The notes beneath the pieces are model-generated. The model saw nothing but the letters and a program-made list of their open reading frames with translations. It had not been told where the DNA came from and searched no databases. Below are positions 32,561 through 44,878 of a DNA stretch of 64,000 nt, piece by piece (the first letter of the stretch is position 1; every line of letters starts with the position of its first letter). Origin of the DNA: Molanna angustata (lineage: Eukaryota; Arthropoda; Insecta; Trichoptera; Molannidae). The stretch lies in the NCBI GenBank assembly GCA_963576475.1, contig OY754987.1, positions 4,562,036-4,626,035 of the forward strand, given 5' to 3'. The position numbers and the translations under genes are program-made.

Positions 32561-33248
32561 ATATCTATATGTACGTAGTGCTGTGTTAGGTAAGTACCTA
32601 CACAGTCATTACAATACCTTCGCTTGGGGATAGGCAAACAGGTTGAAATACCTAAAGCCTATATAGACCGGCATAGCCTATCCTGGGTGACCACCGACAG
32701 GTTATCTAACTTGATCGGCAGCACAACCCAGTCCTCGGTAACCAAGATCAGGTAACTTGGTATCCCGAGGGCCCAAAGCCAAACAGGTGACGAGAGTACA
32801 CCTAAACAGGTAAAAAATTAACAATTAAAATATGCCAACACTGATTTCATATGTCCCTTTCTCAAAAAGTATTCAATGCTTCTGCTGAAAAGGGAGTTCC
32901 TACTTACATATAATGAAGATTACAAAATGTATGCATAAAAATACACAAATGAATCAGGAACTAAACCGTATTCTTCGAAACTATGGACATATCTTTCTAT
33001 TGTTTGAGTAAAAAGTGTTTCTTAATTGTACAATTTAATTAATGAACAAATATACCAAAGCCTTTTACACAAAATTCGATTACAATAAACGAATATTTTA
33101 GTCCTTGATCTTATTATTTTGTGAAAAAAAAAATTTACTTTTTATGGTATTTTTTCTAGTAAATTCTTATTACTAACATAATATTTTTCGGTTTTTAGTC
33201 ATATTTTTATAGAACTTGTTATACAACACATTTTTTTAAAATTAAAAT

Positions 33249-33406
33249 GAATATGTCCTTGTTAAACAAGTACATATACATCTTCCTACGTTCCCTAAAA
33301 TTAGCAAATAAATGCTTGTGCTATAGGTGAACGAAATCGGTCGAGGCAGGATTCGAACTCGCGATCACTGGATTACTAGCCCAGCGCGCTAATCGCTCTG
33401 CCATTT
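33249..33406 (-). repeat. SINE family S1, copy a
   Basis: On the minus strand: an A-box-like 'tggcagagcgattagcgcg', a B-box 'gagttcgaatcctgcctcga', 'ccgatttcgttcac', then the tail 'gtacttgtttaacaaggaca'. It is tRNA-derived, not a functional tRNA: the head continues into an unrelated body shared with the other copies. Confidence 0.82.
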
Positions 33407-34386
33407 ATAATTAGTATGTAATTGGTTTCGTTGTTGTACATCTTTTTTTATATAATTTGTAATTTGACTGTATATTAATCCAAATAAATAAATAATACCG
33501 AGTCATCTCGGCGAAAAAGTTCGGTCATTGCAATCGAATTTTGCGTAAAAATACATTGGTGTATTTATTTTTTTATTAATTTTAAAATTGATTTCCACTC
33601 TGTAAACACAAAATCTTCAGACTAATAATTTAACCATTCGTGTTAGTATTTCTTAGATCTATTGAATTTTTATTAAAAATCTGCTATATGTGTCTTCTTC
33701 TTCTTCTTTTATGTAGATTTTGGGTCTTTTTTCTACTTTGGGTCTGCTGTATGTGTCTTATTAAAATATTATATTTAATAAACTATTTAAAATTCTATAA
33801 AATATCACAGTCATCTGGATGAGACGAAGCATTTCTTCTTCCACTTGGAATCTCATAATTTGATTTTGTTCCTAATTGGGCTGAAATTTAAGAGGGGAAT
33901 TTCAGTCATTCGCTCTTTATATTATTGAATTTAAAATGCATCGCAAATTTCGCGACGCTCTGATGGAATTAAAAAATGCACTTTTCGCATTTCGCGAAAA
34001 AAGTTAATTTGACAAAAAAAAAAAGAACGCTCGGGTAATTATTTTAATTTTACTATATTAAAAAAAACATCTTGGGCCACGTCAAAATTAAAGGAACTAA
34101 AACAGTATGATTTTAATAACTAAACTATAACAGTATGTAATTTAATATAAAATAATGTACTATTAATTCCAATATTAATTATAATATTCATTCCAGGGCA
34201 CAATTTTCGTAGCTGATTTTTGTGGTGTCTAATATTATACTTTGGATCTGAATGTTTTTCCAACAATGTTTTTGATGTATGTAGGTATTGTGTATATCCC
34301 AAATATGTTTTTATTATTTTTTTTTTATACATGTTTTTAATGTACCTCTTCATTTTTAAGTTTAGTTATTTATATAATAGTATTTC

Positions 34387-35640
34387 AGGGAACATTGCTT
34401 TGGTGTCAATATTAGACATGAGTGCCGCTTTTGATACTGTAGACCACAAAATTCTTATTCAGCTTTTAGAACACGAATATGGAATCTGCGGAAATTTTCT
34501 CAAATGGATGACCTCATATATTTCAGAAAGACGCCAGTCTGTGAGGGTTAATAACAACACGTCCTTATCGGAAATTGTAAAATTTGGAGTGCCACAAGGA
34601 TCGGTTCTCGGACCTATTTTATTCATTCTGTATATAAAAAGACTTGACGACTTGATTCAAAACGAAGGATTAAATTCATTTGCTTATGCCGATGACCGCT
34701 TGCTCTTCAAATTTTGTAATCCCATATGCAAAAATCGTCTGGAAGTAGAAACTGTTGAGTGCATCGAAAAATTCGCCACGTGGATGTCTAGCAACAAGCT
34801 TAAACTGAACCCAACTAAAACAGAGTTTATGTGGGTAGCTTCACCACGGCGACAGCACCTCATTGAGAGTACTCCTATCAACATCAACGGAGAAACACTC
34901 GTGCCAGCTACAAGTGTCAAATTCTTGGGTATTCACTTGGACAATAAGTTGTCACTTGACCTTCAAATCTCAAAAACGGTCAGTTCATGTTTTTTTCAAC
35001 TCAGACAACTGAAAAACATTCGTCGAAATTTACCCAAGAATGAGACTAAAACACTTGTAAATTCATTCGTTGTGTCTCGGCTTGATTACTGCAACGGCAT
35101 TTATGCTGGATTGCCGAAGTATCAGCTCGATAGACTACAGATGGTATTTAACACAGCGGCAAGACTTATTTTCGGTGCAGAAAAACGATGTCACATAACT
35201 CCACTACTAAACGAATTACACTGGTTGAAGTGTCCAGAGCGAATTGATTACAAAATTTGTTTGACAGTATAGGTATAATGCTTTGAACAACCTGGCACCA
35301 AAATATATACAAGAGCTGTGTCAGAGAAGAGATCTCTCTGGGAGGCATCTCACACTCAGGTCGTCTGGATCACAGAGTAACAATTCCTTAAAGGAGTTGG
35401 ACAGAGTCAACAAAGCGGCTTACTATGACCGATGCTTTAGTGTGAGTGGTCCTATTAAGTGGAATTCACTGCCTCTAGATGTCCGCAGTGCTCAAAGCAA
35501 GAGCACTTTCACTAAAGGATTAAAAACAGCTTTGTTTCAGAGAGCAACACAACATTAGACTATCAGCGCCCTTGGTATGATCTCGAATCATTAAACGGCG
35601 CTATACAAATGACTTATTATTATTATTATTATTAGTATTT
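34387..35640 (+). mobile_element. L2/CR1-like LINE, 5'-truncated, one frameshift
   Basis: RT blocks: ILDMSAAFDTVDHKIL, GVPQGSVLGPILFILYI, the catalytic YADD box in FAYADDRLLF, KLNPTKTEFMW and FLGIHLDNKLS. The frame stops at 35,272 and resumes in another frame at about 35,283 (NNLAPKYIQELCQRRDLSGR) to 35,558. The break looks like a 4-bp insertion near 35,268. The 3' end 'ggcgctatacaaatgactta' with a TTATTATTA tail is typical of L2-like elements. The endonuclease and the front of RT are missing. Confidence 0.88.
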
Positions 35641-36800
35641 ATTTGAGAGAATTTCAAATTTGTAAGTATTATATAATACGTCAAATTTATTAATTTTTAA
35701 AACTAAAATAGGAACTATATAAAATTTTAGAATTAAGTTCATTTGATCTTGAACGTATTTGATTTTATAACCAAATAAGTAAATATTGCTCGTTAAATGA
35801 ATTCTATCTTAAATTAGAATAAGTATTATTTAATATAATTATTTTCTCAGTGTGTTTCAAAATTAACATGAACGATTTTTTTAAAACCTTTTTTATCAAA
35901 TCTGAAATGAATAAGTAAGCAAATAGTATAATTGTGATGTAATTTATATGTACGTAAGTTGTTCCTACAGATAAATTATACAAGGATTCATAATATGGTT
36001 AAGTCTACGACTAAACAAGAAAGAATATCTTCTCTATTTGGTTAGTCTAGTTTTTGTACATCTCATAGATCTGCGCATATGTAAGTATAGTGTACAGTGT
36101 ACAGCCTCTTCGCATTCGTGAATACCAACCAATACAATATATCTTTAAATTGATGTTCAAAACAGCTCAAAAGAATGTGACAGGTTTGTTGGCGACTTAA
36201 AAAGTTACACAGTAGCCAATAACATTGACATTTGCTTATAAAATATAGCGGAGATATCCCGTAACGCGATGAAGTTAGCCGAATGAGGTGTCTATAGCTA
36301 TTAGAGTATCCGACACTTTTGTATAATATTCTCTCTTACCCAAACTTACCACGGTATCTTAAAAACAAATTTACTTATTAATCCAATCATGGAATTCTAC
36401 TCCGATCTGCTGAACGTACAACGATTTCCATCCGGATCCATAGTACAGAATTTCTCAGCTCGTCGTTCGAAATACAATCAAAAAGACTTTGGAGTAGCCT
36501 AAGATCGGATATTGCGTCGTCTATCTTACACAAAATCTAAAGAAGGAATATGTATATATCCCTAAACACGAGATCCCGATTTTTTGTAATCTGATTGGTT
36601 GGAAGAAATTGTCTAATGACATTTTTTCAAACATACAAAAGTAATTGCAATGAAAAAACTTGCTGGCCTGTAAATTTTGACTTATGGCGCTAAGCCTAAT
36701 ATCCTTTTTAGCATCCTCGTTCTTACCATTACGGCATATACCACAATCACTTTATGTATTATCGACGTCAATAATATCTGTTATGTCTTATTTTCTCTTA
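35641..36800. other. Gene-free AT-rich stretch
   Basis: No gene or clear repeat recognised. Confidence 0.35.
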
Positions 36801-36805
36801 GATGT

Positions 36806-37047
36806 AAAATGGTGGACATGACACGAATCTGCGATCGTCAGTTCTAAATAGTGGACATGACATGCACTAATCTGTGACCTTCAGTTCTAAATAGTGGACA
36901 CGACACGAATCTGCGACCTTCAGTTCTAAATAGTGAACATGACAAGATTCCGCTCCCTTCAGTTATAAATAGTAGACATGACACGAATCTGCGACCTTCA
37001 GTTCTAAATAGTGGACATGACAAGAATATGCCACCTTCAGTTCTAAA
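36806..37047 (-). repeat. 39-bp minisatellite, about six copies
   Basis: The unit contains 'gtggacatgacacgaatctg' and 'cgaccttcagttctaaata'. It reads as RTEGRRFVSCPLF on the minus strand because 39 is a multiple of three; one unit is a base longer. Not supported as a protein. Confidence 0.92.
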
Positions 37048-37117
37048 GGACGAGATAAATTTGGCTTTCGGTTCTGTCTCCTGTTTTTGTTGTTTCACAA
37101 AAATGAATTATGATGAT

Positions 37118-37415
37118 TGCTGTGGCATAGTTGGTAAGCCGTTTGGCTTATGTGCGGGCTTCCTGGGTTCGATCCCCAACAGAAGAGAAATTTATTTCAA
37201 ATCGAATATATTTTTTTAATTGCGTATACGCAAACATTGTATTTTTTTCCCTGTCGGTAAAAAAAAATATTTAAATAAATTTTTCAATAAAAATAAATTT
37301 ATTTCAATTCATTTCTCATGCTAATATTGTTTCTCTGGGCTGGAAACACGAGTTGGCTGGAAAAAAATGCTATATAAATTCGCCACTTACGCAGGGTGCA
37401 AGGAAGTGTTTATTG
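37118..37415 (+). repeat. SINE family S3, copy interrupted by an insertion
   Basis: The tRNA-like head has an A-box 'tggcatagttggtaagccg' and a B-box 'gggttcgatcccc' (37,118-37,185). The body resumes at about 37,308 and ends 'cagggtgcaaggaagtgttt'. The gap holds a fragment of MITE family M1 (37,201-37,294) flanked by the direct repeat AAATTTATTTCAA. Confidence 0.8.
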
Positions 37416-37757
37416 TTATTATTAATGATGTTATTTCTTTCAGTCGAGAAAACATTCATAACCGACGTGCCCGTTAAAGATTGGCATTTAATTAATTATC
37501 TTGTATCATTAAGCGAGCTAAAATTGTATTAAATTTATTTATTTATTCACTTTTTATCAACAAACATATTACCTATTCTTTTAAATACACAAACAATGAA
37601 AGTATATTTAAAAAGAATGGGTAAAAAAACGTATATACTTACAACTCACCATCACATTAAAGCACATTTATTTTTAAAGCTATCCAGAATGATAAAAGGA
37701 ATATTAAGAGCTATTGAACGAATGTTTATATCTGGGAAGTGTGTTTTAGAAGGAAGA

Positions 37758-37950
37758 CCAGGGGAGCAAATCAGGTCCAACCGGCGAAATCATAACCCTC
37801 ACGATTACCCATAACATGGATATAATTATCATATTATGGAGTTCTATAATATCTTTAGATGTCATAGAACTCCATTATGATAATTATATCTATGATATGG
37901 GTAATCACGAGGGTTTTGATTTCGCCGGTCGGACCAGACTTGCCCCCCAG
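37758..37950. mobile_element. Foldback MITE family M3, copy 2
   Basis: The ends are CCAGGGGAGCAAATCAGGTC and, inverted, CTGGGGGGCAAGTCTGGTCC. Arms share 'ggcgaaatcataaccctcac' and 'ggataattatatc'-like text as inverted copies. About 190 bp, as in copy 1. Confidence 0.87.
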
Positions 37951-38041
37951 ATGAAAAAAGAGTTTTGGCAAGAAAGAAGGTGCAATATTATTTAAATTAA
38001 AATAAGTTTTAATCTTCTATTAATGAGCGTATTGTGGTTTG

Positions 38042-38195
38042 GATGGGTCAACATCATCATCTATTAACAGCAGAGCGGTTAGCGCGCTGGACTATAAGTA
38101 ATTCAGCTGTCGCGAGTTCGAATCCTGCCTCGATCGATTTCGTTCAACTGAAGTACAAGCATTTATGCTAATTTAGGGAATGTAGAAAGGTAATT
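38042..38195 (+). repeat. SINE family S1, copy b
   Basis: 'gcagagcggttagcgcgctg', 'cgcgagttcgaatcctgcct' and 'tttagggaatgtagaaaggt' are in family order. The head contains an inserted CATCATCAT stretch after 'gatgggtcaa'. Confidence 0.82.
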
Positions 38196-38214
38196 TTTAT
38201 TAAGGGCATAAAAA

Positions 38215-38530
38215 ATTTCAATGGCTCCACAGCCCGTTGTGAGCTTTAGCCTCCTCCAACGATCCTCGCCATCCCCCTCTGTCCTGGCATGAATTCTTCC
38301 AGTCCCTTACACCAACAGCCTCCACATCCCGCTGCACACTATCCAGCTATCGGAGTTTGGGTCTACCAAAGTTTAGTCTACATTGGGGCTTCGTGTTCAG
38401 GATCCTATTTTAACGCCCATTCTTGTCCTGCTCATTGCAGCCTCCCTATTTTTACTGACTTTATAACTTTTTTCGGAAAATTTTAAAAGTTGTCTTCGAT
38501 CAAACTTCGGAACATATCCTGTGGGATTGT
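38215..38530. repeat. Unnamed repeat, related to 42,205-42,310
   Basis: 'atggctccacagcccgttgt' with 'gagctttagcctcctccaac' resembles 'atggccctatagcccatatc' with 'gagttttggcctccataaat' at 42,218. Possibly the reverse of a LINE 3' end. No frame. Confidence 0.45.
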
Positions 38531-39469
38531 TGCCACCCAATGGTGTCCTCTTATAGATCGGAGCTCCTCGTTGCTGCACATAGGTCTCTTCAAGGTTCCA
38601 TTGATCATGCGGATTTTGTAATTTTGAAGAACAATTTTAAAGCCTTCAAGAAGTACTGTCATAGTCATGGTGGCTTACTATTGTTAAATCTTGGTCACAC
38701 CTATGATGCTTCACATTTAAAAAGTCAATGTCACTCCACGAGTGTGAATCTTCTATTCACATTCGTCCGTTGTTTATTTGCACTATGGTGCCGAGATTGC
38801 TACTCTAGAGCTGATTTTCATGCTATGCATTTTTTCATGCTATGCACTTAGCGTGTTCTGTGAAGGGGCTGTTCACAGTTCCTATATGCAGAACGAGTAG
38901 TGGTGGAAGTAGCCAAAAAAATACTGTAGATCTCGTTGTTGTGTCGTAAGTTCCGTTTACATTCACAAGTCACAGGTAGTACGGGGCTTAGAAAAGTTTC
39001 ATAAATTGTGACTTGTTTTTCTAGGCTTCGATGGATGAGTATATAAGTATATTTATAAGATATTTTCGGGGATAGCTTGGCGGTCTTCAACAAAAATTTA
39101 TGGATTTTTCCTACATCGATAGCTGTAAGCTTATATAGCTGCAGTCGATCTATTGCCACATTTTTTTTTTAGCCACATCTTATTATTACATATATTTATT
39201 ATTATCAATATTTATTTATTTATTTATTATTATTAAACGGCATACAATGCCTTTTACATACATAGATAAAACACATATTATTTCATTGAAGCTTTGATTG
39301 ATGCATGTAATTTCTTTCTTTTTTGTGAACAATTTAATTTTAATTCTTCTCTTATCCATGTTAGTTAGGCACATTTTAATGCTTTTTTCAGATCATTTAC
39401 ATTTTGTTTAAATATTAGCACCATTATTATTGTTTATTTTATTTTATACTGTTTGTAAGGTGTCTAATT

Positions 39470-39800
39470 CTTTTTCGTCTATTTTTATCTAAATCTATAT
39501 TTTTATCTATTTCTATATTTTTATCTGTACCTTTATTCTTATCTATTCTATATTTATATCTGTTTCTATATTTTTATTTATTTCTACATTTTTATCTGTG
39601 TCTATATTTTTATCTGTTTCTATATTTTTATCTGTTTCCAATTTTTATCTGTTTTTATATTTTTATGTGTTTCTATATTTTTATCTGTTTCTATATTTTT
39701 ATTTCTTTCTATATTCTTATCTGTGTCTATATTTTTACCTGTTTCTATATTTTTATCTGTTTCTGTATTTTTAACTGTTTCTATATTTTTATCTTTGTTT
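39470..39800. repeat. About 18-bp AT-rich minisatellite
   Basis: Repeats of 'ttatctgtttctatattt' with substitutions run for about 330 bp. A short array of the reverse complement occurs at 50,918-50,985. Confidence 0.9.
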
Positions 39801-40344
39801 GTAATGAATTATTTTTAGTATTTTAACAAGTGAATGGCTTATGCCGTATATTGTGTAAATAAATAAATATTAGAATTTATATTATGATAACTTCAATAAT
39901 ATACGACCACCCGTCATGAAGTGTATACAAGTAGGTATATATATAAATCTATGAAATTTGAGATAAAATAACAAGAACAGCACAAAATAATTGAAAATAA
40001 TACGAATGTAGGAGACAACTACCTATGCATACTATAACAGAACACGCTGTATAAAGACGCATTGATGTCAGTCCACGTCGCAGGAAAAATCACCAATTCA
40101 GACATTGTTCTGTTTATCTAACATATTATCACATATCGCTCTTCTTTTCGAGTGTTACCAGACAGACTATGTTCTTTTCCTCGTCGCTGTGATTTGTCTG
40201 TTCAAAACAACAACTCGAGCTATTCTGCACTGCTAAGTAAAAACACAGTAAATGCCATTATATTACGTATTTTTCTCTTTTTGCATATTATTTTATCTTC
40301 AAAATCTCCTATCCGGGTCACATCGCGCGCGGGTCGAAATATGA

Positions 40345-40550
40345 GGTCCTCCAATTGTTGCTGACGGTCAAGATTGAGAGACAGCGTGGTCCTGGCAGAA
40401 GGCAGAGGTCTTGGGTGCGTAACATCCGAGAATGGACTGGAGTATGGAAGAGTTATTACGGATAGCGCAGAACAGGAAAGCCTTTGCCCAAGGTATTGTC
40501 AAGGTCGGAGAAGCCTGATACTATGGTACATTCAGAAAAATAATTTTCCA
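40345..40550 (+). mobile_element. LINE C-terminal fragment
   Basis: The plus-strand reading IERQRGPGRRQRSWVRNIRE then WTGVWKSYYG matches the end of a common insect LINE ORF (KRGPGRRRxSWLRNIRxWTG). Frameshifts follow. Confidence 0.65.
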
Positions 40551-41033
40551 TCAAAGGTCTTAATGCGTTTATGAAAATATTAGTGTTTCGACAGATAAAA
40601 ATTAACGTTGTTTATTTACAAATAATATAACTGATTATTGACACAGAGCGTCCCAAGATGCTCAGGGTAGCGTTCACAACGAACGCCGAGCGCACTTAGT
40701 GAACGCTCCAAGCCGTTCATAATGACCAGAAACAGACACTCGAAAGACACTGTGTGGCATTTAGATTGAACGTAAAGTTGTCGGGTGAAAAACGCTCTGA
40801 CAGTTATAGTATCTGTTGACGTGTATTTTATCTGTGGAATGATGACTTCTATTTGTTTCTGTGGTATCTAATATGTCAGTTGACATTATTTATGATGACA
40901 ATATACATTAACAACGAGGTTAATTTATAAAAATATCTTTCAACAATTTCCAATACAAGGTTAGAGATCATTATTTACACCACTGCCCAATTGTTGTCTA
41001 TCGATGAAAAGATACATGCACCTGCCGCTCGAA

Positions 41034-41690
41034 AGCATACATATATACCATCACGCCGTATCCCTACTTGGGGTAGGCAGAGAGGACCGAACGCCAGACA
41101 CCTCTATCTTGACATACATGTTTTGCCTCATTTACATCCATGCATCGCGTCATACATGCTCTCCTATTATTCTGACTTCGTATTTTACCATTTTTCAAAA
41201 TCTCATTTATATGATTATGCCAACTCTTTCTCGGGCGGCCACGACCTCTCATTCCACTCTTTTCAGCCTTGTGTACTTTCTTTGTCAGGTGCTCATCGTT
41301 CATTCTCTCCACATGTCCGAACCATCGTAGTGTATTTACTTTCATTCTACTCACAATATCTCTTTCAATCTTGCATTCTCGTCTGATGTCCACATTCCTT
41401 ATCCTATCATAGATCGTTCTACCACACATTCGTCTTAGGGACCTCATTTCCACAGCGTTAATTTTACTTTCATGCGTCTTCTGCCATGTCCATGTCTCAC
41501 TTGCATACATTAATGTTGGTACGACTATTGCCGCTCGAAAGCGATCAGGTAAAATTGGTGTGAAAAACGCCATAATCTGCAACTTCAGGAACATTCGACG
41601 CCCGACGTCGAGCGTTGAATCTGAATACAGCCCAGGATAGGAAGCAGGGTGGAGGAGCGCAGTAAGGAGTGCTGATCCCACCACCAAGCT
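41034..41690 (-). mobile_element. LINE family LT, longest copy
   Basis: The minus-strand frame 41687-41064 carries TLMYASETWTWQKTHESKIN, MRSLRRMCGRTIYDRIRNVD, LRWFGHVERMNDEHLTKKVH, GMRGRGRPRKSWHNHINEIL and GVWRSVLSAYPK. The 3' end is 'ggggtaggcagagaggaccg' (reverse) followed by CATA-type text. It is 5'-truncated and the frame is uninterrupted. Confidence 0.85.
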
Positions 41691-42384
41691 AAATAAGAAT
41701 AAGGAGAGAGTTACTCAGGCATGAATGCCCAAATATTTCTATGCATAACTGTAATAGATATCAATAGTGGGTATAATGCGTACGGCGCAATGTGGGGACA
41801 TATTGCCTACCTTTACTATGGTGTTTGCGATGGGCTTTACGTATTTTTATTATGATGATGTCAATATTGAGTCGATTTGAACCCAAACTTTTTTTATTCT
41901 CCCTGGGACTGTTCAAACTCACTGCCTATATATAGGCTATCGGGGTCTACTCTTCTCGGTTCTGAGTATCGCTTTCACCCATTTTGTTTCTTTGTAGGAT
42001 CTGGGATCAATTATCCATCCAGGTGTTTTTTAGTCTTTCTGGTGGTCTCCTATAAATAGAGAAGGCAATTTCATATAATACTCTAAACATATAAAACTAG
42101 GTCATATATGAAAATAAGTGATATGCTGCCAAAACAGTGGATTCTTTATTTTTCTTTGAAGCACTATTTTTAAATCCCCGAATCAATTTGATACATTTCT
42201 ACTGAACATTCTTTTTCGATGGCCCTATAGCCCATATCGAGTTTTGGCCTCCATAAATCATCACCTCCAACTCCTCCTGTTCTCCGCTGTTGTCCTCCAA
42301 TTCCTTGTTCTTATATTGTTCATAATACACATTATTTCAACAAAAACTAAAATACTTATTTTTCCAAACGTTTTGTACAGGCTT

Positions 42385-42665
42385 TGAATAGTGCTTCCAC
42401 TTTTTTCTATTGTCTTCGTTTTCGGGTGTCTCGAAAGAGCCAGGTTATCGATAATACAACAGGTAAATTGACATATCACACAGTCCCAGAATGAGGTTCA
42501 CCACCCATTCTGAACGTTGCCTTTTTGGGTGAGACGAGACTAGTGTGTAGGCATACACGCATATATTGTGCTTTCTTTTATAAGGTACTGCACACCCGTG
42601 TACCTGTAGCTGGTAATCCCACATTGTGGTATACCTATGCCGTAATGTATAAACCATAGAGGTAT
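42385..42665. repeat. Unnamed repeat R4, copy 1
   Basis: 'ggttcaccacccattctgaa', 'gtgagacgagactagtgtgt' and 'aggcatacacgcatat' recur at 54,415-54,545 and 62,655-62,800. No frame; class unknown. Confidence 0.6.
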
Positions 42666-42748
42666 CCAAAAAAATCAACGGATATCTATGAAAAACGTAT
42701 TTAGAGCACAAGATATTGCACGTATCTTACTCCCGAAATATGTTTTTT

Positions 42749-42930
42749 TCCTTGCACCCTGAGCAAGTGGCGAGTTTATTGCCATTTGGCAATTTCTTCC
42801 AACTAACCAGTGTTTTCAGCCCATAGAAGCAATATTAGCGAGAGAATTAAATTTGTCCTCTGCTGGGGATCGAACCCAGGACGCCCGCACAGAAACCAAA
42901 CGGCTTACCAACTGTGCCACGGAGGTCGGC
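42749..42930 (-). repeat. SINE family S3, full minus-strand copy
   Basis: Minus strand: A-box 'tggcacagttggtaagccg', B-box 'gggttcgatccccagcagag', then the body ending in 'ttgctcagggtgcaaggaaa'. Head and body are in one piece, so this is the best template for the family. Confidence 0.84.
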
Positions 42931-43029
42931 ACAGTTATAGATTCGATATTCTTAGTTTATTCTATAGATACTACCACGGGAGATGCTCAGAATAACTTGC
43001 ATCCCTGGTCCCTCTTCCACCCATTCACA

Positions 43030-43290
43030 ATAGAGTCACTCGTATTACTCATCTCAATACCCGTTAAAAGTAAACCTTCAATACACACAAACCAGTCGTT
43101 TCTCGAATTCATTTATTAACACAGGAGCCCGGCATTGGAACCATCTTCCAAATTCTGTATTTCCACCTCATCAAAACCCGGGTCTTTTTAAAACCCGAAT
43201 TAATATTTTCCTGAGCAGCTTGCTAACCCTCCCCAACGCTACGTAGTGCGCTTCTTCGGAAGAGTTTCATGGACCCAAATCCTAATGGCT
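43030..43290 (+). mobile_element. LINE C-terminal fragment
   Basis: FSNSFINTGARHWNHLPNSV then FPPHQNPGLFKTRINIFLSS up to a stop near 43,246. This matches the C-terminal signature of LINE RT ORFs (RxWNxLPxxVFP...FKxxVN). Confidence 0.75.
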
Positions 43291-43812
43291 GGTGTCCCGT
43301 ACGTAACCATGTTAAAAAAAACATGGTTGGACACTGTTTGAAATGACTGCTTCGAGTGCAAACAGACATATTAACGATAGCCACCGTAACATTTGAATTG
43401 AGTAATTCAATATTTTGATATCATGGCAATCTGTCTTTACGAATCAAAGCAACACGGCGGAAATTATGTATGCGAAGCTAATGTCTATCATATGGTGCCA
43501 ACGTCGTAAACAAAAATATTTCACTATCACGCTCTGACCCTCAGAGTGTCAGACAGATATAACATCTCTTCTATTTTGTTTAACGCATTAAAATAATTTA
43601 TCTGTTATCGCTAAAAGAATCTACTTGAAATTATGGTTTTCATATGAAGATAGATCTGTGAATGTGTACTTGTTACAATAAAATGTTTTCAAGAGCTCTT
43701 TTTCTAACCGTGCGTAGAGATCTTTTCTATCAAGAAAAACGGTTTTTATAAGAAGCGATATTTTTTTACTTACCACGCCATCAAATTATAGACCTTGCAA
43801 AATTTAAAAAGA

Positions 43813-43890
43813 TGGGTGATGGCAGAACGGTAAGCACGCTGGATTAGTAATCCAATGGTTGCGAGTTCGAAAACCTATCCATATAGGTAG
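43813..43890 (+). repeat. SINE family S1, head only
   Basis: 'gatgggtgatggcagaacgg' and 'ttgcgagttcgaaaacctat'; the body is lost. Confidence 0.7.
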
Positions 43891-44108
43891 GTACCACCAT
43901 AATAAAACGAAAAAAAATTCAATAAAACAATTGAATTTGTGTCCTCTTTCCTTCCCTTTAAATTGTTTGCATATAAAAATGCAAAATCTAAAAATGCACA
44001 ATTTATTGGAGAGTATGTTTTTTAAATATTTGAATAAAGTGTCCTTATAGTATACAATCTAAGAAAACAACACTCAGTTAACCATAATTAATGTAGCTTC
44101 TCGGGCAA

Positions 44109-44299
44109 CTAACAGGTAGGTACTATGTCAAATAATTATTTAACACGCACCCAATAACAAGTTGCCACATTCTGGAGATTTATGATATTAATCGTCTCAC
44201 AATCGTAACACAATTAAAAACTGTGTCTCCACCGGGAATCGAACCCGGCACCCTTGGATCAGCAGTCAGATACCCAACCAACTGAGCCACGACGGCCGA
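44109..44299 (-). repeat. SINE family S2, copy a
   Basis: Minus strand: 'cggccgtcgtggctcagttg' (A-box), 'gccgggttcgattcccggtg' (B-box), the body with 'gagacgattaatatc', and the end 'gtgcgtgttaaataattatt'. tRNA-derived head. Confidence 0.85.
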
Positions 44300-44514
44300 C
44301 GAATCATTTCCCAAACGATGAATTATATTTATTGTTGAGTTATGCAAATAATTAGTGTTTGACATCTTATATTGGAATCTTATACTTTGGCGGATATTCC
44401 TTTTCGGAATATGGGAATGTATCTCTAACTAGGTAAGAGGAGATTAATTAGTTATTATTATATAGAACTTAAAAAAAGAACTCAATAAAAAGTCAATATT
44501 GGAAAAGTACATGC

Positions 44515-44645
44515 ATAAATACAATCACCTCATGTCCCTAACGGGGTAGGCAGAGGGGACCGAACTCCATATTTTCTATTCTGGTTCGCGTCCATCGCCT
44601 CGTAAACATCAATACATCGTCTCATACATACATGTTTGTCACATT
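44515..44645 (-). mobile_element. LINE family LT, 3' end only
   Basis: 'aacggggtaggcagagggga' and 'catcgtctcatacatacatg' are the reverse of the LT 3' coding end and tail. Confidence 0.6.
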
Positions 44646-44878
44646 ACTTTCTTTCAGAATGTTTTTCAGATGGTTGAATCAACGTCTTGGATGGCCCAGA
44701 CCTAGGTGCCTGACCCAGGTGCCTGACCTAGGTGCCTGATTTTTCCTATAAATATGAAATTAAACGAAATGATTTGGAATGAAATTATTTATTTTCCATT
44801 ATTTTTAGGTACATATAACAATAACATAAAAGTACTATTTAAAAAAAAGGTTTATAATAATAATTGTAAACATAATAT

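Noticed and set aside
33330..33406. tRNA gene candidates with A and B boxes (also 37,118, 38,070, 42,850, 44,230, 45,430, 46,300, 54,640)
   Set aside because: Heads run into shared non-tRNA bodies and occur in several mutated copies; they are SINEs, and full cloverleaves were not found.
36844..37098. Minus-strand frame with repeated RTEGRRFVSCPLF
   Set aside because: Produced by the 39-bp minisatellite; no flanking coding sequence.
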